A stretch of DNA of 23,436 nt. Origin: Candidatus Pelagibacterales bacterium. Lineage in GTDB: Bacteria; Pseudomonadota; Alphaproteobacteria; Pelagibacterales; Pelagibacteraceae. Within the stretch, counting starts at the first letter, position 1, and each line of letters begins with the position of its first letter. A program made the position numbers and the translations under genes. This document shows positions 8,377 through 15,268 of the stretch, in pieces. The notes beneath the pieces are model-generated. The model saw only the letters and a program-made list of their open reading frames with translations. It did not search any database and was not told the DNA's origin. The DNA lies in assembly GCA_016882185.1 (NCBI GenBank), contig VHCC01000004.1, forward strand, positions 1 to 23,436, read 5' to 3'.

Positions 8377-9003
8377 ATGAAGATACAAGAGTTGGGAATT
8401 GATGGAAAAAATGTTGGAAATGTTGAAGTTTCTGACAACGTATTTTCGTTAAAACCTAGAAAAGATATTATAAAAATGGTCGTAGATTGGCAAATAAGTC
8501 GTCATTCAAAGAAAACTGGTTACACCAAAACCAGAGGTGAAGTTGCTGGATCTAGAAAAAAAATTGGGCCACAAAAAGGATCTGGAGGTGCGCGACATGG
8601 TAACATTACAGCACCAATATTTGTTGGAGGCGGTATTGCGCACGGACCAAAGGCAAAAGGAAAACATAGAGTGAAAAGATTGAATAAAAAAGTTAGAAAA
8701 TTAGGATTGAAACACGCTTTATCAAGTAAAGTTTTAGATAATAAGATTAATATTTTGTCAGATAAAGATTTTAAAAATTTTAAAACTAAAGATTTTAGTA
8801 AATTTTTATCAAAAATAAATTCAAAAAGTGCTTTATTAATTTACGATAAAGAAAATGAAGTTTTACTAAACAATGTTAAAAACATTAAAAATATAAAAAA
8901 TATCCCAGAAATAGGGACAAATGTTTATGACATTTTGAAATATCAAAATGTTTTATTTACCCATTCTTCAATCAAAAAACTTCAAGAAAGATTATTAAAA
9001 TGA
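8377..9003 (+). CDS. rplD: 50S ribosomal protein L4
   Basis: Large-subunit protein whose extended loop lines the polypeptide exit tunnel. 208 residues, normal length. The tunnel loop is recognised by TKTRGEVAGSRKKIGPQKGS followed by GGARHG around residues 50-73, and GGGIAHGPKAKG follows. The second half is unusually rich in Lys and Asn, as expected from base composition. Its stop overlaps the rplW start (ATGA, four bases), indicating translational coupling. In E. coli L4 represses its own S10 operon through the leader; here rplD is deep inside a larger transcript and no S10-type leader precedes rpsJ. Confidence 0.97.
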   Translation: MKIQELGIDGKNVGNVEVSDNVFSLKPRKDIIKMVVDWQISRHSKKTGYTKTRGEVAGSRKKIGPQKGSGGARHGNITAPIFVGGGIAHGPKAKGKHRVKRLNKKVRKLGLKHALSSKVLDNKINILSDKDFKNFKTKDFSKFLSKINSKSALLIYDKENEVLLNNVKNIKNIKNIPEIGTNVYDILKYQNVLFTHSSIKKLQERLLK

Positions 9004-9302
9004 AAAAAAAAGCTGATAATTTCTCATACGATATAATTCTAGAGCCGGTTGTTACTGAAAAGTCTACAAATTTAAGTTCATTAAATAAGGTAGTTTTTAA
9101 AGTTGCGCCTTTTGCAACAAAGACAAACATTAAAAAAAGTATCGAAAAGCTTTTTAAGGTGAAAGTAGTAAAAGTAAATACTATTAATCTTCATCCAAGA
9201 TTTAAAATGGTCAGAGGCAGAATTGCTAAAAGCTCTGGTTATAAAAAAGCTATTGTTACATTAAAAAAAGGACAATCAATTGATATTACAACTGGAATAT
9301 AA
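9000..9302 (+). CDS. rplW: 50S ribosomal protein L23
   Basis: Protein at the exit-tunnel rim, docking site for trigger factor and SRP. 100 residues. The family signature YDIILEPVVTEKSTNLSS lies near the N-terminus, followed by the VVFKVAPFATKTNIKKSIEK block and VKVVKVNT. The Glu of the EPVVTEKS-side region used by trigger factor in E. coli cannot be assigned with certainty by eye. The start codon overlaps the rplD stop by four bases (ATGA), so no independent ribosome binding site is needed. Two bases separate it from rplB. Confidence 0.97.
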   Translation: MKKKADNFSYDIILEPVVTEKSTNLSSLNKVVFKVAPFATKTNIKKSIEKLFKVKVVKVNTINLHPRFKMVRGRIAKSSGYKKAIVTLKKGQSIDITTGI

Positions 9303-9304
9303 AA

Positions 9305-10132
9305 ATGACTTTAAAAACATATAAACCTTATACAAAATCCACCCGAGGAACAATTATCTTAGATAGAGCGGGTCTTTGGAAAGGAAAACCAATAAAATCT
9401 TTAACATCCGGAATTACTGGATCATATGGAAGAAACAACTTAGGAAGAATTACATCAAGACATCGTTCTGCTGGACATAAAAAAAAATATAGATTTGTAG
9501 ATTTTAAAAGAAATAAGTTTGATATGTCGGCAACAGTAATTCGTTTTGAATATGATCCTTACAGAACAGCTAATATTATGCTTGTCGAGTACGAAGATAA
9601 GACCCAAAGTTATTTAATTGCGCCTCAGGATATTAAAGTTGGGACTAAAATTTATTCTGGAAGAAAAAAAGATATCGAAATTGGAAATTGTATGCCATTA
9701 ATTGATATTCCTCCCGCAACTGTTGTTCACAATGTTGAAATGAGACCAGGAAATGGAGGGGTTTTAGCAAGATCAGCTGGTTCTTCTGTACAAATTATGA
9801 GTCATGATCAAGACTATACAACTTTAAAATTAGCTTCTGGAGAAGTAAGAAAAGTACAAAGCTTATGTAAAGCAACGATCGGCGCTGTATCAAACCCTGA
9901 TCAAAAAAATATTAAAATTGGAAAAGCAGGACGTAGCAGATGGTTAGGAGTAAGACCACAAACAAGAGGTATAGCAATGAATCCTGTTGATCATCCTCAC
10001 GGAGGAAGAACAAACGGTGGAAGACATCCTGTTACACCTTGGGGAATTAAAACTAAAGGAAAAAAAACAAGAAAAAACAAAAATACTGACAAATATATTA
10101 TTTCTCGAAAGAAAAAGAGAGGTATTAACTAA
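9305..10132 (+). CDS. rplB: 50S ribosomal protein L2
   Basis: Highly conserved large-subunit protein needed for subunit association and peptidyl-transferase assembly. 275 residues. The opening MTLKTYKPYTKSTRG, the N-terminal RNA-binding segment GRNNLGRITSRHRSAGHKKK and the C-terminal VDHPHGGRTNGGRHPVTPWG (including the key His of the HPHGG motif) are intact, and the protein ends in a basic tail. A short frame inside the 3' end (9987 onward) is only a shadow. It lies two bases after rplW and two before rpsS (TAA-TT-ATG). Confidence 0.98.
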   Translation: MTLKTYKPYTKSTRGTIILDRAGLWKGKPIKSLTSGITGSYGRNNLGRITSRHRSAGHKKKYRFVDFKRNKFDMSATVIRFEYDPYRTANIMLVEYEDKTQSYLIAPQDIKVGTKIYSGRKKDIEIGNCMPLIDIPPATVVHNVEMRPGNGGVLARSAGSSVQIMSHDQDYTTLKLASGEVRKVQSLCKATIGAVSNPDQKNIKIGKAGRSRWLGVRPQTRGIAMNPVDHPHGGRTNGGRHPVTPWGIKTKGKKTRKNKNTDKYIISRKKKRGIN

Positions 10133-10134
10133 TT

Positions 10135-10440
10135 ATGAGCAGAGCTGTTTGGAAAGGTCCATTTGTAGAACTAAGTTTAATGAAAAAAGTGCAAAAGCAT
10201 AAAGATCAAAATATTAAAAAACCGATTAAAACTTGGTCAAGAAAATCAACAATAATCCCTGAATTTATTGGAATGACTTTTGAAGTGCATAACGGAAAAA
10301 AATTTTTTCCTGTAACAATTACTGAGGAGATGATTGGTCATAAATTAGGAGAATTTTCTGCAACAAGACAATTTTTTGGACACACGCCAGCTGATAAAAA
10401 AGCCGCTCCAGCAACTGAAAAAAAAGATGACAAAAAATAA
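10135..10440 (+). CDS. rpsS: 30S ribosomal protein S19
   Basis: Small-subunit head protein contacting S13 and the A-site finger. 101 residues compared with about 92 in E. coli. The family blocks MSRAVWKGPFVE, IKTWSRKSTIIPEFIGMTFE and VHNGKKFFPVTITEEMIGHK are present, with FSATRQFFGH near the end. The last nine or so residues form a Lys/Asp/Glu/Ala tail. The 3' end overlaps the predicted rplV start by 14 bases. Start follows a TAA-TT-ATG junction with no Shine-Dalgarno. Confidence 0.97.
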   Translation: MSRAVWKGPFVELSLMKKVQKHKDQNIKKPIKTWSRKSTIIPEFIGMTFEVHNGKKFFPVTITEEMIGHKLGEFSATRQFFGHTPADKKAAPATEKKDDKK

Positions 10441-10807
10441 AGATTTAAATCAAGTAAAAGCAATTTATAAAAATTTAAGATCGAGTCCTCGTAAAATTAA
10501 TAATATTTTAAAAAGTATTAGAGGGAAAAGTGCAAATGTGGCAATGAGAGATTTAGAATTTACAGATAAAAGAGCGGCAAATGAAATAAAAAAAACATTA
10601 AAGTCTGCAATCGCTAATGCTGAAAATAATAACCAATTAGACATTGATAATTTAATAGTTAAAGAAGCGTATGTTGGTAAAGGAATTACTCTTAAACGTT
10701 TTATGCCTAGGGCAAGAGGTAGAGCTGCAGGAATTAAGAAACATTTTTCTAATTTAACTATTATTGTTTCTGAAAATAAAAAAGTAATGGCGGAGGCTAA
10801 TAAGTAA
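10427..10807 (+). CDS. rplV: 50S ribosomal protein L22
   Basis: Tunnel-lining large-subunit protein; its beta-hairpin narrows the exit tunnel and is the site of some macrolide resistance changes. 126 residues from the chosen ATG at 10427. The family blocks are AIYKNLRSSPRKINN near the N-terminus and the hairpin RFMPRARGRAAGIKKHFSNL near the C-terminus. The open frame extends further upstream to a TTG at 10376 inside rpsS, but that extra sequence has no family resemblance, and no other in-frame ATG lies before the conserved region. The start overlaps rpsS by 14 bases. Its stop overlaps the rpsC start (TAATG). Confidence 0.94.
   Translation: MTKNKDLNQVKAIYKNLRSSPRKINNILKSIRGKSANVAMRDLEFTDKRAANEIKKTLKSAIANAENNNQLDIDNLIVKEAYVGKGITLKRFMPRARGRAAGIKKHFSNLTIIVSENKKVMAEANK
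10792..10796 (+). promoter_or_regulatory. Shine-Dalgarno site for rpsC
   Basis: GGAGG lies ten bases before the rpsC ATG, inside the end of rplV. It supports the rpsC start at 10807, which also overlaps the rplV stop as TAATG. Confidence 0.65.
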
Positions 10808-11505
10808 TGGGACAGAAAGTAAATCCAATTAGCTTAAGATTAAGTATAAATAAGAACTGGGATTCAATGTGGTTTGCGAAGAAAAAAGAATATGGTCAAT
10901 ATTTGATAGAAGATTTTAAAATCAGAGAGTACATTAAAAAAAATCTTAAGAATTCTGGTATTTCAAAAATATTCATCGAAAGGCCTACTAAAAAATGTAT
11001 TGTAACAATTTTTACATCAAGACCAGGTTTTGTAATTGGAAAAAAAGGCTCTGATATAGATAAAATTAAAAATAATCTAAATAAAATTTCCAGTTCTGAT
11101 GTTTCGGTTAATATCAAAGAGATAAGAAAACCAGAATTAGATGCTTATTTGGTTGCTGAGAATGTAGCTCAGCAATTAGAAAAGAGAATTGCATACAGAA
11201 AAGCTATGAAAAGAGCGATGCAATCGACACTAAGATTAGGTGCTAAGGGGATAAAAATAACTGTTGCGGGTAGATTAGCAGGTACAGAGATTGCAAGAAC
11301 AGAATGGTTACGCGAAGGAAGTATTCCACTTCATACATTAAGAGCTGATGTAGATTATGGAGAAGCTGAAGCCGAAACTACTTATGGAATAATCGGAGTA
11401 AAAGTTTGGATTTATAAAGGTATCGTATTTGAAAAAGATAAAAAAAAAAATGAAGATAGTGCAGTTAAAAATTTAAACGAGAAAGAAAATGTTACAGCCA
11501 GCTAG
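10807..11505 (+). CDS. rpsC: 30S ribosomal protein S3
   Basis: Small-subunit protein at the mRNA entry site with helicase-related contacts. 232 residues, like E. coli (233). MGQKVNPISLRLSINKNWDS opens the protein. A KH-type domain with the loop GKKG (RPGFVIGKKGSDIDKIK) lies near residues 75-90, and the C-terminal domain contains RRAM-like and GRLAGTEIARTEWLREG blocks. The final 25 residues are a charged tail that begins at a run of eleven A (11440-11450). It overlaps rplV by one base and the rplP start by 17 bases. Confidence 0.97.
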   Translation: MGQKVNPISLRLSINKNWDSMWFAKKKEYGQYLIEDFKIREYIKKNLKNSGISKIFIERPTKKCIVTIFTSRPGFVIGKKGSDIDKIKNNLNKISSSDVSVNIKEIRKPELDAYLVAENVAQQLEKRIAYRKAMKRAMQSTLRLGAKGIKITVAGRLAGTEIARTEWLREGSIPLHTLRADVDYGEAEAETTYGIIGVKVWIYKGIVFEKDKKKNEDSAVKNLNEKENVTAS

Positions 11506-11905
11506 AACAAAATACAGAAAAGCTTTTAAAGGGAAAATACATGGTGTTGCAACACGTGGATCAGAATTAAATTTTGGATCATATGGATTAAAAGCAATTG
11601 AGCCTAATCGAGTAACTTCAAAGGAAATAGAAGCAGCGAGAGTTGCTTTAACTAGGCATATGAAAAGAGCTGGAAGAGTTTGGCTTAGAATTTTTCCGAA
11701 CATTCCTGTAACAAAAAAACCGATCGAAGTTAGGATGGGAAAAGGTAAGGGCGGGTTAGAGTATTATGTATTTAGGGTAAAACCAGGTAGAATTATTTTT
11801 GAAATTGATGGTGTTGAAGAAATTGTGGCTAAAGAGGCTTTTGAAAGAGCTCAAGCTAAATTATCTATTAAAACAAAAATTGTAAAAAGATTAGGAACAC
11901 AATAA
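11489..11905 (+). CDS. rplP: 50S ribosomal protein L16
   Basis: Large-subunit protein near the A site, helping accommodate aminoacyl-tRNA. 138 residues. The start MLQPARTKYRKAFKGKIHG is the family start and fixes the ATG at 11489, which lies 17 bases inside the end of rpsC in another frame. Other family blocks are FGSYGLKAIEPNRVTSKEIE, MKRAGRVWLRIFPNIPVTKK and PIEVRMGKGKGGLEYYV. The upstream GAGAAAG is only a weak Shine-Dalgarno. The stop overlaps the rpmC start (TAATG). Confidence 0.97.
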   Translation: MLQPARTKYRKAFKGKIHGVATRGSELNFGSYGLKAIEPNRVTSKEIEAARVALTRHMKRAGRVWLRIFPNIPVTKKPIEVRMGKGKGGLEYYVFRVKPGRIIFEIDGVEEIVAKEAFERAQAKLSIKTKIVKRLGTQ

Positions 11906-12096
11906 TGAAAACCAAAGAGATTAAAAAGTTAACACAGGACCAGCTATACTCTGAACTGGAAAAATTAAAGAAAGAGCAATTTAATATCCGCTTCAAAAAA
12001 AAGAACGGGCAAGTAACAAATACTGCTTCTATTAAAACTAATAGACGTGCTATCGCAACAGTTAAAACTTTTATCAATTTAAACAGAGCAAAATAA
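11905..12096 (+). CDS. rpmC: 50S ribosomal protein L29
   Basis: Small helical protein at the tunnel exit next to L23. 63 residues, normal length. The pattern MKTKEIKKLTQDQLYSELEK, then LKKEQFNIRFKKKNGQ, and a terminal helix with TNRRAIATVKTFINL, is typical of L29. TAATG junctions at both ends couple its translation to rplP upstream and rpsQ downstream. Confidence 0.96.
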   Translation: MKTKEIKKLTQDQLYSELEKLKKEQFNIRFKKKNGQVTNTASIKTNRRAIATVKTFINLNRAK

Positions 12097-12332
12097 TGGT
12101 TAAAAGAATTTTAAAAGGAAAAGTAGTGAGTGATAAAAGCAACAAGACAGTTGTCGTTGAAGTTAGCAGAAGATTTGTTCATCCAAAATATAAGAAAGTT
12201 ATGACTACTTATAAAAAATACCACGCTCATGATGAAAAAAATAAATCTAAAATTGGAGATGTAGTATCAATTATAGAAAGTAAACCTATTTCAAAACTGA
12301 AACGTTGGACAGTTGTAGGAGGTGACAAATAA
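12096..12332 (+). CDS. rpsQ: 30S ribosomal protein S17
   Basis: Primary 16S rRNA-binding protein of the OB-fold type. 78 residues, slightly short but within the family range (E. coli 84). The signature blocks are GKVVSDKSNKTVVVEVSRRF, HPKYKKVMTTYKKYHAHDE and IGDVVSIIESKPISKLKRWT. It overlaps rpmC by one base and is immediately followed by rplN with no gap. Its last codons also contain the strong Shine-Dalgarno for rplN. Confidence 0.97.
   Translation: MVKRILKGKVVSDKSNKTVVVEVSRRFVHPKYKKVMTTYKKYHAHDEKNKSKIGDVVSIIESKPISKLKRWTVVGGDK
12317..12325 (+). promoter_or_regulatory. Very strong Shine-Dalgarno site for rplN
   Basis: AGGAGGTGA, a nine-base match to the usual anti-Shine-Dalgarno of 16S rRNA, lies inside the last codons of rpsQ. 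The GGAGG core ends ten bases before the rplN ATG at 12333. It is one of the two strongest such sites in the window. Confidence 0.75.
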
Positions 12333-12701
12333 ATGATCCAAGTACAAACAGAACTTTTTGTTGCAGACAATACAGGAGCTCGAAAAGTAGAGTGTATAAA
12401 AGTATTAGGTGGATCTAAAAGAAGATATGCGACTATTGGAGATATAATTGTTGTATCAATTAAAGACGCTATTCCTAAAGGAAAAGTAAAAAAAGGAGAC
12501 GTTCATAAGGCAGTTATTGTTAGAACAAGAAAAGAAATTAAAAGATTAGATGGTACTTCAATAAAATTTGATGCTAATGCAGCAGTTTTAGTTCAGCCAA
12601 ATGGTGAGCCAATCGGAACAAGGATTTTCGGACCTGTAACAAGAGAATTAAGAAATAAAAATTTTATGAAAATAATTTCTTTAGCACCAGAGGTATTATG
12701 A
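12333..12701 (+). CDS. rplN: 50S ribosomal protein L14
   Basis: Large-subunit protein at the inter-subunit face, also the docking site of the silencing factor RsfS. 122 residues, exactly the usual length. MIQVQTELFVADNTGARKVE opens it, followed by KVLGGSKRRYATIGDIIVVS, a central VRTRKEIKRLDGTSIKFD and the end FGPVTRELRNKNFMKIISLA. It begins directly after the rpsQ stop, with a near-perfect Shine-Dalgarno in rpsQ. The stop overlaps the rplX start (ATGA). Confidence 0.98.
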   Translation: MIQVQTELFVADNTGARKVECIKVLGGSKRRYATIGDIIVVSIKDAIPKGKVKKGDVHKAVIVRTRKEIKRLDGTSIKFDANAAVLVQPNGEPIGTRIFGPVTRELRNKNFMKIISLAPEVL

Positions 12702-13036
12702 TTAAATTAAAAATTAAAAAAGGGGATAACGTAAAAATTATTACTGGAGATGATAAAGGTAAAACAGGAAATGTTATTAAAGTATTTCCTGAAATTAGAA
12801 AAATTTTAGTCAAAGGAGTTAATGAAAAGAAAAAGCATCAAAAGCCAACAAAAGAGAAAAAAGGTGGAATTATTACTATTGAAAGACCAATTGATATATC
12901 AAATGTTGTAAAATTGTCTGATGTAAAAGTAGAAAAAAAGATAGAAAATAAATTGCAGCCTAAAAAAGTTGAAAAAAAAATAGAAGAAAAGAAAACTGCA
13001 AAAGCAGAAAAAACAAAAACAAAGAGTAAAAAATGA
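12698..13036 (+). CDS. rplX: 50S ribosomal protein L24 with atypical C-terminus
   Basis: Assembly-initiator protein of the large subunit. 112 residues. Residues 1 to about 77 are canonical: a KOW-type segment GDNVKIITGDDKGKTGNVIK, then KKKHQKPTKEKKGGIITIER and PIDISNVVKLSD. The usual final segment (a TGKPTRVG-like stretch followed by DGKKVR and a Lys-Ser-Gly end) is not visible. It is replaced by about 35 residues made almost only of Lys, Glu, Thr and Ala. No frameshift is apparent, since the frame runs cleanly into an ATGA overlap with rplE. It overlaps rplN by four bases. Confidence 0.93.
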   Translation: MIKLKIKKGDNVKIITGDDKGKTGNVIKVFPEIRKILVKGVNEKKKHQKPTKEKKGGIITIERPIDISNVVKLSDVKVEKKIENKLQPKKVEKKIEEKKTAKAEKTKTKSKK

Positions 13037-13671
13037 AATTAGTGCCTAGATTAAAAGAAAAATACATAAAAGAAATAGTACCTAGCCTATGTAAGAGTCT
13101 TTCTTTTAATAATAAAATGCAAGCGCCTAGATTACTTAAGATTGTTTTAAATATGGGTCTTGGCTTAGATGGAACTGATAGTAAGATCCTAAAAAGTGCA
13201 GAGGATGATTTATCTGCTATTGCAGGTCAAAAAGCACAAGTTACAAAATCTAGAAAATCTATATCTAATTTTAAAACTAGAGTAGGTATCCCATTGGGAT
13301 TAAAAGTTACTCTAAGAAAAAACCAAATGTATTTCTTTTTAGATCGTTTAGTAAATATTGCGTTGCCAAGAATTAAAGATTTTAGAGGATTGAATCCTAA
13401 TAGCTTCGACAGTGAAGCTAATTATAGTTTTGGGGTTAAAGAGCATATTATTTTTCCTGAAGTAAATTTTGATAAAGTAGACAAAATAAGAGGCCTGGAT
13501 ATTACTATTGTAACGACTGCTAAGACTAAAGAACAAGCAAGAATGTTACTCGATAGTTTTAATTTCCCATTTGCTAAAGTGGGAATTTTTTCCGCAGATA
13601 AGAAGAAAGTGAAAAAAGATGCAAATAATGAAAAAGATAAAGGTAAAGAAAAAAATAAGGAGTTAAACTAA
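13033..13671 (+). CDS. rplE: 50S ribosomal protein L5 with C-terminal extension
   Basis: 5S rRNA-binding protein of the central protuberance. 212 residues compared with about 179 in E. coli. The core includes RLKEKYIKEIVPSL, PRLLKIVLNMGLG, QKAQVTKSRKSISNFKTRVG and IPLGLKVTLRKNQM, and ends at SFNFPFAK near residue 182. Some 30 residues follow, mostly Lys, Glu, Asp and Asn. Both ends are coupled: ATGA overlap with rplX, and rpsN begins at the next base. The tail's last codons hold the Shine-Dalgarno of rpsN. Confidence 0.97.
   Translation: MKLVPRLKEKYIKEIVPSLCKSLSFNNKMQAPRLLKIVLNMGLGLDGTDSKILKSAEDDLSAIAGQKAQVTKSRKSISNFKTRVGIPLGLKVTLRKNQMYFFLDRLVNIALPRIKDFRGLNPNSFDSEANYSFGVKEHIIFPEVNFDKVDKIRGLDITIVTTAKTKEQARMLLDSFNFPFAKVGIFSADKKKVKKDANNEKDKGKEKNKELN
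13657..13662 (+). promoter_or_regulatory. Shine-Dalgarno site for rpsN
   Basis: AAGGAG lies nine bases before the rpsN ATG at 13672, within the last codons of rplE. It is a good match with good spacing. Confidence 0.65.
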
Positions 13672-13977
13672 ATGGCAAAACGAAGTTCTATTGAGAGAAA
13701 TTTAAAAAGAGTAAAAATGGCTAAAAGATTTGAAAATAAAAGATCGAAGCTCAAAAAAATTATTATGAATAAAACTTTATCTTTGAATGAAAGATTTTTA
13801 GCAAGTTTAAAACTTTCAAAAGTTCCAAGAAATTCAGCAAAAAGCAGAGTTAAAAATAGATGTGAAATTACTGGTAGATCACGCGGTTATTATAGAAAAT
13901 TAAGAATGTCCAGAATTGCACTTAGAAAATTTGCTTCAAGTGGAAAAATTCCAGGCATGACGAAAGCTAGCTGGTAA
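13672..13977 (+). CDS. rpsN: 30S ribosomal protein S14, zinc-free long form
   Basis: Small-subunit head protein. 101 residues, the long form without zinc-binding Cys pairs; the short zinc-binding form has about 61 residues. The single Cys in the conserved region (NRCEITGRSRGYYRKLRMSR) confirms that no CXXC ribbon is present. It ends in the family motif LRKFASSGKIPGMTKASW. It begins immediately after the rplE stop. Its own stop codon lies within the strong Shine-Dalgarno of rpsH. Confidence 0.98.
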   Translation: MAKRSSIERNLKRVKMAKRFENKRSKLKKIIMNKTLSLNERFLASLKLSKVPRNSAKSRVKNRCEITGRSRGYYRKLRMSRIALRKFASSGKIPGMTKASW

Positions 13978-13982
13978 GGAGG
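13976..13982 (+). promoter_or_regulatory. Strong Shine-Dalgarno site for rpsH
   Basis: AAGGAGG overlaps the last two bases of the rpsN stop codon and lies four bases before the rpsH ATG at 13987. The match is seven bases long, with short spacing. Confidence 0.75.
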
Positions 13983-13986
13983 AAAT

Positions 13987-14382
13987 ATGAAAATTACAGA
14001 TCCAATTGGCGATATGATTACAAGAATAAGAAATGGGCAAATGCGTGGTTTAAAAAAAGTTTCAGTACCCGGTTCTAAATTAAGAAAAGCAGTTTTAGAT
14101 GTTTTGCAAAAAGAAGGATTTATTCAAGAATATACTGTTTCAAAAGACAAAAGTTTTGAAACAATAGAAATTAATTTAAAATATATGTATGGAGACCCCG
14201 TTATTAAAGAGATTGAAAGAGTTTCAAGACCAGGAAGAAGAATTTATTCTAGATCTGACAGTATTCAAAAAATTCAAAATGGTTTAGGAATTTCGATTAT
14301 TTCAACTTCAAAAGGAATTTTTTCTGATAATGAAGCTAGAGAAAAAAAACTTGGTGGGGAGGTCCTTTGTAAGGTTTCATAA
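13987..14382 (+). CDS. rpsH: 30S ribosomal protein S8
   Basis: Central-domain 16S rRNA-binding protein; in E. coli it represses the spc operon by binding mRNA at rplE. 131 residues, normal length. ITDPIGDMITRIRNGQMRGL opens it, VSRPGRRIYS lies in the middle, and the C-terminal GLGISIISTSKGIFSDNEAR ends with GGEVLCKVS. It is preceded by a strong AAGGAGG site. rplF follows after five bases. Confidence 0.98.
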   Translation: MKITDPIGDMITRIRNGQMRGLKKVSVPGSKLRKAVLDVLQKEGFIQEYTVSKDKSFETIEINLKYMYGDPVIKEIERVSRPGRRIYSRSDSIQKIQNGLGISIISTSKGIFSDNEAREKKLGGEVLCKVS

Positions 14383-14387
14383 AATAT

Positions 14388-14924
14388 ATGTCTAAAATTG
14401 GAAAAACACCTATTTCACTACCAGCCGGAGTTACTGTTAAAGTTGAGAATAATAAAGTTATTATTCAAGGCGCCAAAAGTAAAAAAGAGCTAATTATTGA
14501 CCAAAGCGTTTTAAAAGTAACCGTCACTAACAACAAAGTATCCCTAGAACCTGTAGATAAAAAAAATGCAAATAAACTCACTTGGGGGCTACATAGAAGT
14601 TTAATTAATAATGGTATTATTGGTGTGTCAAAAGGATTTGAAAAAGATTTAAAGCTTACAGGCGTTGGTTTTAGAGCAACATTACAAGGAAAAAAAATTG
14701 TTTTCCAATTAGGATTTAGTCATGACATTCATTACGATATTCCAGAAGGCATTGAAGTAGCAATAGATAAACAAACAGCAATAAAAGTTAAAGGAATTGA
14801 CAAAGAGTTAGTAGGCAAAGTGTGCGCTGACATTAAATTTTTAAAACCGGTTGAGCCTTACAAAGGAAAAGGAATAACATCATCCGACCAATTTGTTCTA
14901 AGAAAAGAGGGTAAAAAGAAATAA
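14388..14924 (+). CDS. rplF: 50S ribosomal protein L6
   Basis: Large-subunit protein near the sarcin-ricin loop and factor-binding site. 178 residues, the usual length. MSKIGKTPISLPAGVTV opens the first of two repeated domains. GVSKGFEKDLKLTGVGFRAT and QLGFSHDIHYDIPEGIEV mark the junction, and VEPYKGKGI is the conserved C-terminal motif. It begins five bases after rpsH in an AT-rich TAAAATATATG context. rplR follows after two bases. Confidence 0.98.
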   Translation: MSKIGKTPISLPAGVTVKVENNKVIIQGAKSKKELIIDQSVLKVTVTNNKVSLEPVDKKNANKLTWGLHRSLINNGIIGVSKGFEKDLKLTGVGFRATLQGKKIVFQLGFSHDIHYDIPEGIEVAIDKQTAIKVKGIDKELVGKVCADIKFLKPVEPYKGKGITSSDQFVLRKEGKKK

Positions 14925-14926
14925 AC

Positions 14927-15265
14927 ATGGCTAGTGATATAAAAAGACAGAATAGAATTAGAAATAAAATGAAGAAGTACAATCCTACGGGATTGCGACT
15001 TACTGTTTTCAGATCTTTAAAAAATATTTATGCTCAAGTTATCGATGATGCTAAAAATCAAACTCTTGTTTCAGCATCCTCAGTTGAAAAAGCTATGGAC
15101 AAAAAGAAAAAGATAGAATTATCAGTCGAAGTTGGAAAATTAGTGGCAAAAAGAGCTTTAGAAAAAGGAATAAAAGAAGTGTACTTTGACAGGGGAAGAT
15201 ATAAGTACCATGGTCGCATTAAAGTATTAGCAGAATCCGCAAGAAAAGAAGGATTAAAATTTTAA
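14927..15265 (+). CDS. rplR: 50S ribosomal protein L18
   Basis: 5S rRNA-binding protein that with L5 brings 5S rRNA to the central protuberance. 112 residues. The N-terminus lacks the longer basic extension seen in many relatives. TGLRLTVFRSLKNIYAQVID is the family core, followed by KLVAKRALEKGIKEVYFDRG and the conserved end YKYHGRIKVLAESARKEGL. It has two-base and three-base gaps to its neighbours and no clear Shine-Dalgarno. Confidence 0.98.
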   Translation: MASDIKRQNRIRNKMKKYNPTGLRLTVFRSLKNIYAQVIDDAKNQTLVSASSVEKAMDKKKKIELSVEVGKLVAKRALEKGIKEVYFDRGRYKYHGRIKVLAESARKEGLKF

Positions 15266-15268
15266 TTT

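Noticed and set aside
9987..10202. Plus-strand 71-codon frame across the rplB/rpsS junction
   Set aside because: Lies within two well-identified ribosomal genes and has no family features.
10376..10426. Upstream TTG start for rplV inside rpsS
   Set aside because: Would add 17 residues without similarity to L22; the ATG at 10427 is sufficient.
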